Shown one piece after another: positions 17,253 to 28,221 of a stretch of 64,000 nucleotides of DNA. The translations under genes and the position numbers were made by a program. The notes under the pieces were generated by a model, which saw nothing but the letters and a program-made list of their open reading frames with translations, did no database searches and was not told where the DNA came from. The stretch spans positions 248,001 through 312,000 of the forward strand of contig NZ_BBJF01000009.1 of assembly GCF_000739735.1 (NCBI RefSeq), given 5' to 3'. Origin of the DNA: Paraburkholderia ginsengisoli NBRC 100965 (GTDB taxonomy: Bacteria > Pseudomonadota > Gammaproteobacteria > Burkholderiales > Burkholderiaceae). Position 1 is the stretch's first letter, and each line of letters opens with the position of its first letter.

Positions 17253-19574
17253 TTACTCGTCGATGCCGCCGGTCACCGGCTGGCGTGGCGACGTGGCCTG
17301 AATGTCGTCGTCGCGCGACGGGGCCGCGGCGGTTGGCGCGGATTCGCTGGCCGGACGAGGTTTATGCGGCGCGCCGGATTTACGCGGCGCGGTTTTCTTT
17401 GCGGTGGCGGAGGCGGGCACTGCCGCTGATGCCGATGCGCCTGTGGCCACCACAGCGGAAGCTGCCGCCGGTGCGGACGCGGCGGTCGCAGCCGAAGCAG
17501 CCGCAGCCGCGGAAGCAGCCGCCGCCGCCGAAGCCGCGCCGGGCATCGGCAGCGCGGTGAAGCCCGCGGCGATCTTGACCGGCTGCGCGCCTTCGGCCGG
17601 CGCCGGTGCGTCGCCGACCTGAGGTGCGGACGCGTCCTGAGTCGCCGACGCCGCCGCCGCGATGGCCGCAGCAGCAGCGCCCGGCTTGTTCTTGCCGACG
17701 AGGTAATAGTCGAGCACCTTGCGAGCAATCGGGCCTGCCGACTCCGCACCCCAGCCGCCGTTTTCGACGATCAGCGCGAGCGCGATCTTCGGCTGCTCGG
17801 CCGGAGCGAACGCGATGAACAGCGCGTGGTCGCGCAGATGCTCGGCGATCGCGTGACCCTTGTAGTTCGCGCCTTGCAGCGAGTAGACCTGCGCCGTCCC
17901 CGTCTTGCCGGCCGCCTGGTACGGCGCGCCGATGAACAGTTTGGATGCCGTACCGTTGGTCACGACGCCCATCATCGCGCGCTTGATGATGTCGATGTCC
18001 GACTGCTTCACCGCGATCTTGTCGCTCGGATCGCGCACGACCGCGCGGGTGTCCTTGGTAATGGGATTTTCGATGTCGCGCACGAGGTGCGGTTTCATCA
18101 CGACACCGTTGTTCGCGAGCGTCGCGGTGGCGTGAGCAAGCTGCAGAATGGTGAACGAGTTGTAGCCCTGGCCGATGCCGAGACTGATCGTTTCGCCTTC
18201 ATACCAGCGCTGCTGCTCGGGCCTGCGGTACGCCTTGCGCTTCCAGTCCGTGGACGGCAGGATGCCCTTCGCCTCGCCCGAGATATCGATGCCGGTGATC
18301 TGGCCGAAGCCCCACGGCTTCATGAAGTTGGCGATGTTGTTCACGCCGAGGTCGTGCGCGAGCATGTAGAAGTACGTGTCGTTCGACACCACGATTGCGC
18401 GGTTCATGTCGACCCAGCCCTGGCCTGAGCGCACGTCGTTGCGGAACGTGTGGCCGCCGAACGTGTACGAGCCCGGATCCTGGAAGCCCCAGCCCGGCGT
18501 GCGCTTGTGCAGCGTCAGCGCGGCGAGCGCCATGAACGGCTTGTAGGTCGAGCCCGGCGGATAGGTGCCGTGCAGCGGCCGGTTCAGAAGCGGATGGTCC
18601 GGCGAGTTATTCAGTTCGTCCCAGGTCTGCTGGTCGATGCCGTCGACGAACGAATTCGGATCGAAGCTCGGCGCCGACACGAACGCGAGCACGTCGCCGG
18701 TCGACGGTTCGATCGCGACGAGCGCGCCCCGGCGTCCGGCGAACGCCTGCTCGGCCACTTGCTGCAAGCCGATATCGAGCGACAGCACCAGGTTGTTGCC
18801 CGGCGTCGCCTGAGTGCGCGACAGCGTGCGCACCGGCCGGCCGCCGGCCGTCACTTCCACTTCCTCGAAACCGGTCTGACCGTGCAACTCGGTTTCGTAG
18901 CTCTGCTCGACGCCGATCTTGCCGATGTAGTCGGTGCCCTTGTAGTTGTTCGCGTCCAGACGCGGATCGTAGTGATCCGGATCGCTGTCGTTCTGGTCGC
19001 TCGCGTCGTCGATGCGGTCCTGGTCGCGCTGGGAAATCCGGCCGATGTAGCCGATCACGTGCGCCGCGGTCGGCCCGAGCGGGTATTGGCGGAACAGCCG
19101 CGCGCGCACTTCGACGCCGGGAAAACGGAAGCGCTGGGCGGTGAAGCGCGCGACTTCATCGTCGGTCAGGCGGGTGCGGATCGGCAGGCTTTCGAAGTTC
19201 TTCGAATCTTCCTGCAGCTTTTTGAAGCGGCGGCGATCGCGTGCGTCGATCGACACGACCGTGGCCAGATTGTCGATCACGTTTTCGAGCGAGTCGTTCA
19301 GCTTCGACGGCGTGATTTCGAGCGTGTAGGCGGAGTAGTTCTTCGCGAGCACCACGCCGTTGCGATCGGTGATGATGCCGCGGTTCGGCACGATCGGCGC
19401 GACGGAGATGCGGTTTTCATCGGCCTGCAGCGAGTACTTGCTGTAGTGCCAGACCTGCAGGAACAGGAAACGGAAGCCGATCAGCCCGAAGCAGACGAAC
19501 ACGAACAGGCCCGCCGCCGCGACGCGCAGGCGGAATTTCGAGAGCTGTTGCTGGGTGTCCTTGAATTCGGTCAT
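17253..19574 (-). CDS. mrdA: Penicillin-binding protein 2 with long Ala-rich C-tail
   Basis: The elongation-specific transpeptidase. One N-terminal membrane segment (about 17-40), a dimerisation/pedestal domain (about 60-250) and the transpeptidase domain with nucleophile S342 in GSTYKPF, SND at 397-399 and KTG at 557-559. The protein is 773 residues, while PBP2 is usually near 630. The excess is a tail from about residue 632 that is mostly Ala, Ser, Pro and Thr with a Lys/Arg cluster near TAKKTAPRKSGAPHKPRP. The start at ATG 19574 gives MTEFKDTQQQLSK; a longer frame begins eight codons earlier. Confidence 0.96.
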   Translation of the reverse strand: MTEFKDTQQQLSKFRLRVAAAGLFVFVCFGLIGFRFLFLQVWHYSKYSLQADENRISVAPIVPNRGIITDRNGVVLAKNYSAYTLEITPSKLNDSLENVIDNLATVVSIDARDRRRFKKLQEDSKNFESLPIRTRLTDDEVARFTAQRFRFPGVEVRARLFRQYPLGPTAAHVIGYIGRISQRDQDRIDDASDQNDSDPDHYDPRLDANNYKGTDYIGKIGVEQSYETELHGQTGFEEVEVTAGGRPVRTLSRTQATPGNNLVLSLDIGLQQVAEQAFAGRRGALVAIEPSTGDVLAFVSAPSFDPNSFVDGIDQQTWDELNNSPDHPLLNRPLHGTYPPGSTYKPFMALAALTLHKRTPGWGFQDPGSYTFGGHTFRNDVRSGQGWVDMNRAIVVSNDTYFYMLAHDLGVNNIANFMKPWGFGQITGIDISGEAKGILPSTDWKRKAYRRPEQQRWYEGETISLGIGQGYNSFTILQLAHATATLANNGVVMKPHLVRDIENPITKDTRAVVRDPSDKIAVKQSDIDIIKRAMMGVVTNGTASKLFIGAPYQAAGKTGTAQVYSLQGANYKGHAIAEHLRDHALFIAFAPAEQPKIALALIVENGGWGAESAGPIARKVLDYYLVGKNKPGAAAAAIAAAASATQDASAPQVGDAPAPAEGAQPVKIAAGFTALPMPGAASAAAAASAAAAASAATAASAPAAASAVVATGASASAAVPASATAKKTAPRKSGAPHKPRPASESAPTAAAPSRDDDIQATSPRQPVTGGIDE

Positions 19575-19720
19575 GCGATTCTGCAAAAGGCCGGACAACG
19601 GCCATCATGAGTGTGCGCCCGATCCGGCCGGAACCGGAAGGCATGAACAGCGATGCGCGTCGGGCGGGCCGGGCGGATGAGTTCCATCAGAACGGAACGG
19701 CCGGCGAGCCCGATGCGGGA

Positions 19721-20233
19721 TCAAATGGGCCGCGTATCGTCCGGATCGGCCGGGCGGCGTTGCGGCATCAACAACAGCACGCTGGCGATGGGCCACAGCG
19801 CGGCTTCGACGAAACCGTCGATCAGGTAACCCCAGCCCGGAAATGCCGCGCCCGCGAGGAGCCGGATCAGGAACGGCACCAGTTGCGCGGCGACCAGCAG
19901 GGGCATCACCGCGAAAGTCTGCACGCCGAGCGACATCCACAGCACGCGGCGGTGGATCGTGATCGCACCATACGACAACAGCGTGTACGCCAGCGCGTGC
20001 TCGCCGAGCAGGCTGGCGTTGTGAACGTCCATCAGCAAGCCAAGGAAAAACGCGATGCCCATGCCGACTTTGCGCGGCTGGTGCACGTTCCAGAACAGCA
20101 GCACGAGCGCGACGAAGTCAGGCACGCCGACGAGACGCCCCCACGGCATCAGGTTCAGCAGGAACGCCGCGGCGAGGCTGAACGCGATGAAGTACGGATT
20201 GACCGGCTGCAGAATGTATTGCGGTCGGTTCAT
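19721..20233 (-). CDS. mreD: Rod-shape-determining protein MreD
   Basis: A 170-residue inner-membrane component of the Rod complex with five or six hydrophobic segments and the MreD-like region GIAFFLGLLMDVHNASLLGEHA. Its ATG overlaps the mreC stop (ATGA), so translation is coupled. A 146-base gap separates it from mrdA. The call rests on membrane pattern and fixed order between mreC and mrdA. Confidence 0.93.
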   Translation of the reverse strand: MNRPQYILQPVNPYFIAFSLAAAFLLNLMPWGRLVGVPDFVALVLLFWNVHQPRKVGMGIAFFLGLLMDVHNASLLGEHALAYTLLSYGAITIHRRVLWMSLGVQTFAVMPLLVAAQLVPFLIRLLAGAAFPGWGYLIDGFVEAALWPIASVLLLMPQRRPADPDDTRPI

Positions 20234-21348
20234 GGCTTGGCCCCCGGTGCGGCTTGCGGCTTCGCGTTCTTGTCGGCGGCCGGTTTTTTCTCGGCGGCGG
20301 ACTTCTTCTCAGCGGCGGCCGGCTTGGCCGGGGCTTTGTCGGCGGGCTTCGCGGCGGGTTTTTCGGCCGCGGTCTTGTCGCCCGTGGCCTTTTCACCCGG
20401 CCTGGCGGCGGATTTATCCGCCGGGCCCTTGCCGTCCGCCGGCTTGCCGCCCTTTTTCTTCGCTTCCTTCGCGGTGGTGGCCGCGTCCGGTTCTTCGGGC
20501 GGACGCGCCGGCACATCGTTCACGTAGTGCAGCACCAGCAACTGACGCGCGCCGCGCACCGGTGCGACCGGCACGCAGACCACGCGCGCGAAAGCCGTGT
20601 CCGCCTGCTTGTCGACCCGCATGACCTTGGCGACCGGCAGTCCCGGCGGATACACGCCGTCGAGTCCGCTGGTGACGAGTTCGTCGCCGGTTTGCACGTC
20701 GGCGCTGATCGGCACGAAACGCAGGTCGAGCGTGTCGCCCTTCGGCGTGCCGTAGATCACGCTGCGCAAGCCGGTCCGCACGATCTGCACGGGCACGGCC
20801 TGATCCTTGTCCGTGAGCAGCGTGACTTCGGCTTGCAGCGGGAATACGCGCGTCACCTGGCCGATTACACCGTCTTCGTTGACGACCGGCGAGCCGTTCT
20901 GGATGCCCTGCTGCGCGCCGCGCCCGATCACCACCTTCTGCGTGAACGGATCGCGCGTGTCGTACTGGATCTCGGCGGGCAGCGATTGCGTGGTTGCACG
21001 CTGCGACAGTTGCAGCAGCGAGCGCAAATGGGCGTTTTCGGCGGCGAGCTCGCCGGCCGTATTGGCCTGCTGCGAGAGCTGCAGGTCTTTGGTGCGCAGC
21101 TTGTCGTTTTCGCTGCGCAGCGTGGCGCTGGTCACGGCCAGATCGGCCGCGCCCATGAAGATGTCGCGCGGTACAAGCGCCGCGCGTTGCAACGGATAAA
21201 GACCCGCGCCGAGCACGCCGCGCACGATTTCGAGCGTCTGGAAGCGGGCGTCGGAGATCAGCAGGGCGAGCGCCAGCACGACGAAGAACAGCAGTCGTGC
21301 GAGTGCGGACGGGCCTTGCTTGAACAGGGGCGGCGGACTGTATTCCAT
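20230..21348 (-). CDS. mreC: Rod-shape-determining protein MreC with Lys/Ala/Pro-rich tail
   Basis: A periplasmic elongasome scaffold anchored by one N-terminal membrane segment (about 15-33). A coiled-coil stretch (about 65-105, ENDKLRTKDLQLSQQ) precedes the beta-domains with VVIGRGAQQGIQNGSPV and DELVTSGLDGVYPPGLPVAKV. The core ends near residue 280. The last 90 or so residues are low-complexity repeats of Lys, Ala and Pro, an addition to the usual MreC of about 280-300 residues. It overlaps mreD and follows mreB by 153 bases. Confidence 0.95.
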   Translation of the reverse strand: MEYSPPPLFKQGPSALARLLFFVVLALALLISDARFQTLEIVRGVLGAGLYPLQRAALVPRDIFMGAADLAVTSATLRSENDKLRTKDLQLSQQANTAGELAAENAHLRSLLQLSQRATTQSLPAEIQYDTRDPFTQKVVIGRGAQQGIQNGSPVVNEDGVIGQVTRVFPLQAEVTLLTDKDQAVPVQIVRTGLRSVIYGTPKGDTLDLRFVPISADVQTGDELVTSGLDGVYPPGLPVAKVMRVDKQADTAFARVVCVPVAPVRGARQLLVLHYVNDVPARPPEEPDAATTAKEAKKKGGKPADGKGPADKSAARPGEKATGDKTAAEKPAAKPADKAPAKPAAAEKKSAAEKKPAADKNAKPQAAPGAKP

Positions 21349-21501
21349 GGTCGGCGCCGGGGGCGTGAACAGTTGGGTGAGACAGCGGCGCGCGACTAAC
21401 GCGCGGTCAGCGCGCGGCAGCTGGTTGGGCCAGCCAACGGCAAACCGGCCCGCAAGGGGCCGTGTGCCAGATCCGCGCTACTGACATGGAGGGAGGCTCG
21501 C

Positions 21502-22545
<1,044 letters not shown>

Positions 22546-22926
22546 TCAAAATCCTGTCTCGCTTGGGGCCGGGGGCCTCGCAACGTATGCGTAGGGCGGC
22601 GGCGGAAAAATAACAGCTTCAACCGGGCGGAAGCGGCGCCACAGGAACTTGAAGCTGCGAGGGAGTCTACCGGAGGCCGTTGCAAAGCCAGGGCGGAAAA
22701 ATCCGAACGATCTTTGGGAATAGTTCAGAAAGGCCTTGGTAAGTCGGTCCGGGTTTGAATCGAACGCGTAATGATACCTTATAATTTTGGATGTTTTGAA
22801 GGAAACGGATGGCACTTTTTGCCACCGCCGACCCCTTTTTCGAGGTCGTCCTATTGCGTCGTAACCTGCTGTCGCAGCGTCGTTTTTTCCTTGCTGCGGC
22901 GGTCCACCACATTTTCCGGTGACTGC
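22546..22926. other. Divergent mreB / gatC control region
   Basis: 381 bases between divergent starts. The part near 22720-22830 is more AT-rich than its surroundings and should hold both promoters. On the plus strand I mark TATAAT at 22780-22785. No gene is supported here, although frames are open. Confidence 0.55.
22755..22785 (+). promoter_or_regulatory. Candidate sigma70 promoter for gatCAB
   Basis: TTGAAT at 22755-22760 and a perfect TATAAT at 22780-22785, spacing 19 (longer than ideal). Transcription would start near 22792, leaving a leader of about 135 bases before gatC. Confidence 0.5.
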
Positions 22927-23226
22927 ATGGCTCTGACCCTGACCGATGTTAAGCGCATCGCGCATCTCGCGCGGCTCGAACTGGCCGACGCCGACGCTGA
23001 GCACACGCGTGCTCAGCTCAACGATTTTTTCGGCCTTGTCGAGCAAATGCAGGCGGTCGATACCACCGGCATCGCCCCGCTTGCCCACCCGATCGAGCAG
23101 ATCGAAGACGTCGCACTGCGTCTGCGTGACGACGCCGTGACCGAAACGGTCGAACGCGAAGCCTTCCAGCGCCCGGCGCCGGCCGTGCAGGACGGCCTGT
23201 ACCTCGTGCCGAAGGTGATCGAGTAA
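22927..23226 (+). CDS. gatC: Aspartyl/glutamyl-tRNA amidotransferase subunit C
   Basis: The small stabilising subunit (99 residues) of the GatCAB complex that turns Glu-tRNA(Gln) or Asp-tRNA(Asn) into the amide form. It shows the family pattern [33 protein letters not shown] and the acidic-aromatic C-terminus. It starts at ATG 22927 within a longer open frame whose upstream part is not conserved. gatA follows after 166 bases and gatB directly after that. Confidence 0.95.
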   Translation: MALTLTDVKRIAHLARLELADADAEHTRAQLNDFFGLVEQMQAVDTTGIAPLAHPIEQIEDVALRLRDDAVTETVEREAFQRPAPAVQDGLYLVPKVIE

Positions 23227-23349
23227 GACCCGCGCAGCAAGCCCGGCGCGGCTCGCCAGCCCGCGGCATGCCGCCCGCTCCCGCAGCGCGCGCGTGTCCG
23301 CCGCCGGCTTCTTCGGCCCGGGCCGCCGGCGGGCAGCCGGACGCCTCCA

Positions 23350-23371
23350 CGGCAGCGTGACCACGCTGCCG
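23350..23371 (+). promoter_or_regulatory. Strong hairpin in the gatC-gatA spacer
   Basis: CGGCAGCGT (23350-23358) pairs perfectly with ACGCTGCCG (23363-23371) around a four-base loop, ending 21 bases before the gatA start. No T run follows, so it is not a standard terminator. It may stabilise the mRNA end or tune gatA relative to gatC. Confidence 0.4.
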
Positions 23372-23392
23372 CGCTTTCCAGGATAAAACGCA

Positions 23393-24880
23393 ATGTATGA
23401 AAAGAGTCTGACCGAACTGCGCGCCGCACTGACGGCCAAGGAATGCTCCGCCGTCGAACTCGCGCAGCTGTACCTGAAGCGGATCGACGCGGCCAATAGC
23501 CTGAACGCGTTCATCCAGGTCGATCAAGATTTGACGCTCGCGCAGGCGAAAGCCGCCGACGCGCTGCTCCACACCGGCCATGCCGGTCCGCTGGTCGGCC
23601 TGCCGATCGCGCACAAGGACGTGTTCGTCACCAAGGGCTGGCGCTCCACTGCCGGCTCGAAGATGCTGGCGAACTACGAAAGTCCGTTCGACGCCACCGT
23701 GGTCGCGCGTCTGCAGAACGCCGGCATGGTGTGCGTGGGCAAGACCAACATGGACGAGTTCGCGATGGGCTCGTCCAACGAGAATTCGTACTTCGGCCCG
23801 GTGCAGAATCCATGGGACCGCAAGTCGGTGCCCGGCGGTTCGTCGGGCGGCTCGGCGGCGGCGGTGGCCGCGCGGCTCGCGCCCGCCGCGACCGGCACCG
23901 ACACGGGCGGCTCCATCCGTCAGCCGGCGTCGTTCTCGGGCATCACCGGCATCAAGCCGACGTACGGCCGCGTGTCGCGTTACGGGATGATCGCGTTCGC
24001 GTCATCGCTGGATCAGGGCGGCCCGATGGCGCAAAGCGCCGCGGATTGCGCGACGCTGCTCAACGCGATGGCCGGCTTCGATGAGCGCGATTCCACGAGC
24101 CTCGTGCGCGACGACGAAGATTACACGCGCTACCTCGGCAAGTCGTGGAAGGAAGACGGTGCGGACAAGCCGCTCGCCGGCCTGCGTATCGGCCTGCCGA
24201 AAGAGTACTTCGGCGCGGGTCTCGCCGACGACGTGCGTGCATCGATCGACGCCGCCCTGAAGCAATACGAAGCGCTCGGCGCCACGCTGGTCGACGTCTC
24301 TCTGCCGAAAACCGAACTGTCGATCCCGGTCTACTACGTGATCGCGCCGGCCGAGGCGTCGTCGAACCTGTCGCGTTTCGACGGCGTGCGCTTCGGCCAT
24401 CGCGCTGCTGAGTACCGCGATCTGCTCGACATGTACAAGAAGTCCCGCGCCGAAGGCTTCGGCCCGGAAGTGAAGCGTCGCATCATGGTCGGCGCGTACG
24501 TGCTGTCGCACGGCTACTACGACGCGTACTACCTGCAGGCGCAAAAGATCCGCCGCATCATCGCGCAGGACTTCCAGGAAGCGTTCAAGCAGTGCGACGT
24601 GATCATGGGACCGGTGGCGCCGTCGGTGGCGTGGGACATCGGCGCGAAGGGCGACGATCCGGTGCAGATGTATCTGGCCGACATCTACACGCTGTCGGTG
24701 AGCCTCGCCGGCTTGCCCGGCATGAGCGTGCCGTGCGGTTTCGGCGCCGGCGCAAATGCGCAGCGTCCGGTGGGTCTGCAGATCATCGGCAACTATTTCA
24801 ATGAAGCCCGGATGCTGCAAGTGGCCGACGCGTTCCAGCGCGCGACCGACTGGCATCGCAAAGCACCGGCAGGAGTGTGA
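23393..24880 (+). CDS. gatA: Aspartyl/glutamyl-tRNA amidotransferase subunit A
   Basis: The amidase subunit that frees ammonia from glutamine. The 495 residues carry the amidase-signature triad: K75 in IAHKD, S150 in [11 protein letters not shown] and S174 in [13 protein letters not shown]. The length is typical. Its last codons overlap the ribosome-site region of gatB. Confidence 0.98.
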   Translation: MYEKSLTELRAALTAKECSAVELAQLYLKRIDAANSLNAFIQVDQDLTLAQAKAADALLHTGHAGPLVGLPIAHKDVFVTKGWRSTAGSKMLANYESPFDATVVARLQNAGMVCVGKTNMDEFAMGSSNENSYFGPVQNPWDRKSVPGGSSGGSAAAVAARLAPAATGTDTGGSIRQPASFSGITGIKPTYGRVSRYGMIAFASSLDQGGPMAQSAADCATLLNAMAGFDERDSTSLVRDDEDYTRYLGKSWKEDGADKPLAGLRIGLPKEYFGAGLADDVRASIDAALKQYEALGATLVDVSLPKTELSIPVYYVIAPAEASSNLSRFDGVRFGHRAAEYRDLLDMYKKSRAEGFGPEVKRRIMVGAYVLSHGYYDAYYLQAQKIRRIIAQDFQEAFKQCDVIMGPVAPSVAWDIGAKGDDPVQMYLADIYTLSVSLAGLPGMSVPCGFGAGANAQRPVGLQIIGNYFNEARMLQVADAFQRATDWHRKAPAGV

Positions 24881-24885
24881 GCACC

Positions 24886-26361
24886 ATGGCCAAACAATGG
24901 GAAGTCGTGATCGGTCTGGAGACCCACGCGCAACTGTCGACTCAATCGAAAATTTTCTCGGGCGCCGCCACGCGATTCGGCGCGGCTCCGAACACGCAGG
25001 CTTGCCCCGTCGACCTCGCATTGCCGGGCACCTTGCCGGTGATGAATCGCGGCGCGGTGGAACGCGCGATCCAGTTCGGCCTCGCGATCGGCGCGACGGT
25101 GGCGCCGCGCAGCATCTTCGCGCGCAAGAATTATTTCTACCCGGATCTGCCGAAGGGCTATCAGATCAGCCAGTACGAAATTCCCGTCGTGCAAGGCGGC
25201 CAGGTGACGATTCAGGTGCCGGCCAATGAGAAGGCGGGCAAGGAAGCGTACGAGAAGGTCGTCAATCTCACGCGCGCTCACCTCGAAGAAGACGCGGGCA
25301 AGTCGCTGCACGAAGACTTCGCGGGCATGACCGGCATCGACCTGAATCGCGCCGGCACGCCGCTGCTCGAAATCGTCACCGAGCCGGAAATGCGCAGCGC
25401 GGCCGAAGCGGTCGCCTACGCGAAGACGTTGCATACGCTCGTCACGTGGCTCGGCATCTGCGACGGCAACATGCAGGAAGGCTCGTTCCGTTGCGACGCG
25501 AACGTGTCGGTGCGCCCGGTCGGTCAGGCGGAATTCGGCACGCGTGCCGAGATCAAGAACCTGAACTCGTTCCGCTTCCTCGAAGAAGCGATCCAGTACG
25601 AAGTGCGCCGTCAGATCGAGCTGATCGAAGACGGCGGCACGGTGGTGCAGGAAACGCGTCTGTACGATCCGGACAAACGCGAAACGCGCTCGATGCGCAG
25701 CAAGGAAGACGCGCACGATTACCGCTATTTCCCCGACCCCGATCTGATGCCGCTCGTGATCGACGCGGCTTGGGTCGAGCGCGTGAAGGGCGAGATGCCG
25801 GAACTGCCGGAAGCGATCCAGCAGCGTTTCGTGTCGCAATACGGCCTGACGCCGTACGACGCCAACGTGCTGACGTCGAGCAAGGCGATGGCCGCGTACT
25901 ACGAAGCGGTGGTCGTCAAGGTCGGCCCGGCTCACGCGAAGGTCGCGGCGAACTGGCTGATGGGTGAGGTGTCGTCGCAACTGAATCGCGAAGGGCTGGA
26001 GATCGACGCGTCGCCGGTGTCGTCCGCGCAACTCGCGCTGCTGTTGCAACGCATTGCCGACGGCACGATCTCGAACAAGATCGCGAAGGAAATCTTCCTC
26101 GCGATCTGGGAAGAGAAGGCCACCGACGAAGCCGCCGCCGATCGCATCATCGAAGCGAAGGGCCTCAAGCAGATCTCGGATACCGGCGCGCTCGAAGCGA
26201 TCATCGACGAAGTGCTCGCCGCGAACCAGAAGTCGGTCGAGGAATTCCGCGCCGGCAAGGAAAAGGCGTTCAACGCGCTGATCGGTCAGGCGATGAAGGC
26301 GACCAAGGGCAAGGCCAATCCGGCGCAGGTGAACGAACTGCTGAAGAAGAAGCTGTCCTGA
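24886..26361 (+). CDS. gatB: Aspartyl/glutamyl-tRNA amidotransferase subunit B
   Basis: The kinase/transamidase subunit that activates the misacylated tRNA. The 491 residues include [17 protein letters not shown], the cradle domain and a C-terminal YqeY-like tail ([17 protein letters not shown]). A GTG at 24877 would add three residues, but AGGAG at 24871-24875 is well placed for ATG 24886, so ATG is preferred. A terminator follows. Confidence 0.98.
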   Translation: MAKQWEVVIGLETHAQLSTQSKIFSGAATRFGAAPNTQACPVDLALPGTLPVMNRGAVERAIQFGLAIGATVAPRSIFARKNYFYPDLPKGYQISQYEIPVVQGGQVTIQVPANEKAGKEAYEKVVNLTRAHLEEDAGKSLHEDFAGMTGIDLNRAGTPLLEIVTEPEMRSAAEAVAYAKTLHTLVTWLGICDGNMQEGSFRCDANVSVRPVGQAEFGTRAEIKNLNSFRFLEEAIQYEVRRQIELIEDGGTVVQETRLYDPDKRETRSMRSKEDAHDYRYFPDPDLMPLVIDAAWVERVKGEMPELPEAIQQRFVSQYGLTPYDANVLTSSKAMAAYYEAVVVKVGPAHAKVAANWLMGEVSSQLNREGLEIDASPVSSAQLALLLQRIADGTISNKIAKEIFLAIWEEKATDEAAADRIIEAKGLKQISDTGALEAIIDEVLAANQKSVEEFRAGKEKAFNALIGQAMKATKGKANPAQVNELLKKKLS

Positions 26362-26401
26362 GTTGAAGAAGCGCGGCCCGGGCGTTGCCGCTCGGATCAT
26401 C

Positions 26402-26449
26402 ACGGGCTGTTGCCGGAAACGAAAGTGGGGCAACGGCCCGTTTCATTTT
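26402..26449 (+). terminator. Rho-independent terminator after gatB
   Basis: ACGGGCTGTTGCC (26402-26414) pairs with GGCAACGGCCCGT (26429-26441) over 13 positions with one central wobble, followed by TTTCATTTT. Confidence 0.85.
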
Positions 26450-26507
26450 GCGGGCCCGCCGGGAGCCGCATGAACGTACCGCTGAACGCAGATCACGGAG
26501 TGTGTGG

Positions 26508-27347
26508 ATGGCCAAGCAACCCGAACTCGACGATTTCCGCGTGCCGTACTTCGACGGCGGCAAGAAAAACAGCAAGTTCTCGCTCGATGCTTTCGATCCC
26601 GCCGCGAAGCCATTTTCAACCGGCTCGAAGGACTCGGACCGCGTGCGTCTCTCGGCGATCGGCGCGGAGCTCGAAACCCTGCAGGAGTGCCTGCACGCGC
26701 AGCAGAAGCGTCGTGTGTTGCTGGTGTTGCAAGGCATGGACACGAGCGGCAAGGACGGCACGATCCGCGCGGTGTTTCACGACGTTGATCCGCTCGGTCT
26801 GCGCATCGTGCCGTTCAAGGCGCCGACGCCCGTCGAAGTCGCGCACGACTTCCTCTGGCGCGTGCATGCGCAGGCGCCGGCCGCCGGCGAACTGACGATC
26901 TTCAACCGCAGTCACTACGAAGATCTGCTGGTGCCCACCGTTCTCGGCGAACTGGATGCGCAGGCGTTCGAGCAACGCTGCCGTCACATTCGCGAGTTCG
27001 AGGAGATGCTTGCCGACAGCTGCACGACGATCATCAAATGCATGCTGCACATTTCGAAAGACGAGCAGCGCACGCGTTTGCAGGCGCGTATCGACGACCC
27101 GACCAAGCACTGGAAATTCGACCTCGCCGACCTCGACGCGCGCAAGCAGTGGGATGCGTATCAGTCGGCGTATCGCGACGCGCTGGCCGCGACGTCGACG
27201 GAATACGCGCCGTGGTACGTGATTCCGGCCGACTCGAAGACGCATCGCAACGTGATGGTCGCCGAGTTGCTGTTGCGCGCGCTGGAAGCGTTGAAGCTCG
27301 AATATCCGCCTCCCAAAGAATCGCTGAAGGGGATCAAGGTCGAATGA
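26508..27347 (+). CDS. ppk2: Polyphosphate kinase 2 family protein
   Basis: Transfers phosphate between polyphosphate and nucleotides. The 279 residues form one PPK2 domain with Walker A GMDTSGKDGT (76-85), the lid/Walker B region IFNRSHYEDLLVP and the downstream HWKFDLADLDARKQWD and APWYVIPADSKTHRNV motifs. A single domain suggests a class I or III enzyme phosphorylating NDP or NMP; the class cannot be settled by eye. ATG 26508 follows ACGGAG. It stands alone between the gatB terminator and exonuclease III. Confidence 0.88.
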   Translation: MAKQPELDDFRVPYFDGGKKNSKFSLDAFDPAAKPFSTGSKDSDRVRLSAIGAELETLQECLHAQQKRRVLLVLQGMDTSGKDGTIRAVFHDVDPLGLRIVPFKAPTPVEVAHDFLWRVHAQAPAAGELTIFNRSHYEDLLVPTVLGELDAQAFEQRCRHIREFEEMLADSCTTIIKCMLHISKDEQRTRLQARIDDPTKHWKFDLADLDARKQWDAYQSAYRDALAATSTEYAPWYVIPADSKTHRNVMVAELLLRALEALKLEYPPPKESLKGIKVE

Positions 27348-27397
27348 GACCGTTGCGCCCCTCGGCTCCAGAAACGAATCGAACATAAAGGAACGAC

Positions 27398-28177
27398 ATG
27401 TTGCGTGTGATTACCGCGAACCTGAACGGCATCCGCTCGGCGGCGAAGAAAGGTTTTTTCGAATGGTTTGGCGAACAGAATGCCGACGTGCTGTGCGTGC
27501 AGGAAATCAAATGCTCGCAGGACGACATGACGCCGGAATTCCTGGCGCCGCACGATTTCACCGGCTATTTTCAGCACGCAGTAAAGAAGGGCTATAGCGG
27601 CGCGGGCGTGTACACGCGACACGAACCGGACGAAGTGGTGATCGGCTTCGGCAGCGAGGAGTTCGATCCGGAAGGGCGCTATGTCGAACTGCGTTTCGGC
27701 AAGCTGTCGGTGATTTCGGTGTATGTGCCGTCCGGTTCGAGCGGCGATGAGCGCCAGCAGGCCAAGTACCGGTTCATGGACGAGTTCATGCCGCATCTGA
27801 CCGAGCTGGCCAAGGAGCGTGAAGTGATCGTGTGCGGCGACGTGAACATCGTCCACAAGGAAATCGACATCAAGAACTGGAAGAGCAACCAGAAGAACTC
27901 GGGCTGCCTGCCGGAAGAGCGCGCGTGGCTGACCAAACTGTTCGACGAAGTGGGTTACGTCGACGTGTTCCGCACGCTCGACCAGCGCCCGGAACAATAT
28001 ACGTGGTGGAGCAATCGCGGTCAGGCGTACGCGAAGAACGTCGGGTGGCGCATCGATTATCAGATCGCGACGCCGGGCATCGCGGGCAAGGCGAAACGTA
28101 CCGACGTGTTCCGCGATATCAAGTTCAGCGACCATGCGCCGCTGACGGTCGACTACGACCATAAGGTCAAGAAATAA
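27398..28177 (+). CDS. xth: Exodeoxyribonuclease III / AP endonuclease
   Basis: A base-excision repair nuclease of the endonuclease-exonuclease-phosphatase fold, 259 residues. Motifs: NLNGIRSAAKKGFFEW, metal-binding VQEIKC, catalytic GDVNIVH, WRIDYQIATPG and C-terminal FSDHAPLTVDY with the catalytic His. ATG 27398 follows AAAGGAACGAC. It converges on the M48 protease gene 44 bases away. Confidence 0.95.
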   Translation: MLRVITANLNGIRSAAKKGFFEWFGEQNADVLCVQEIKCSQDDMTPEFLAPHDFTGYFQHAVKKGYSGAGVYTRHEPDEVVIGFGSEEFDPEGRYVELRFGKLSVISVYVPSGSSGDERQQAKYRFMDEFMPHLTELAKEREVIVCGDVNIVHKEIDIKNWKSNQKNSGCLPEERAWLTKLFDEVGYVDVFRTLDQRPEQYTWWSNRGQAYAKNVGWRIDYQIATPGIAGKAKRTDVFRDIKFSDHAPLTVDYDHKVKK

Positions 28178-28221
28178 GCGTTTCCCGGCCCGTGCCGTTC
28201 AAGCCGCTCAACGTCTGTCGA

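Noticed and set aside
17440-17560. Possible DNA tandem repeat array
   Set aside because: The GCCGCAGCC-like repeats are the codons of the Ala-rich PBP2 tail and stay in frame.
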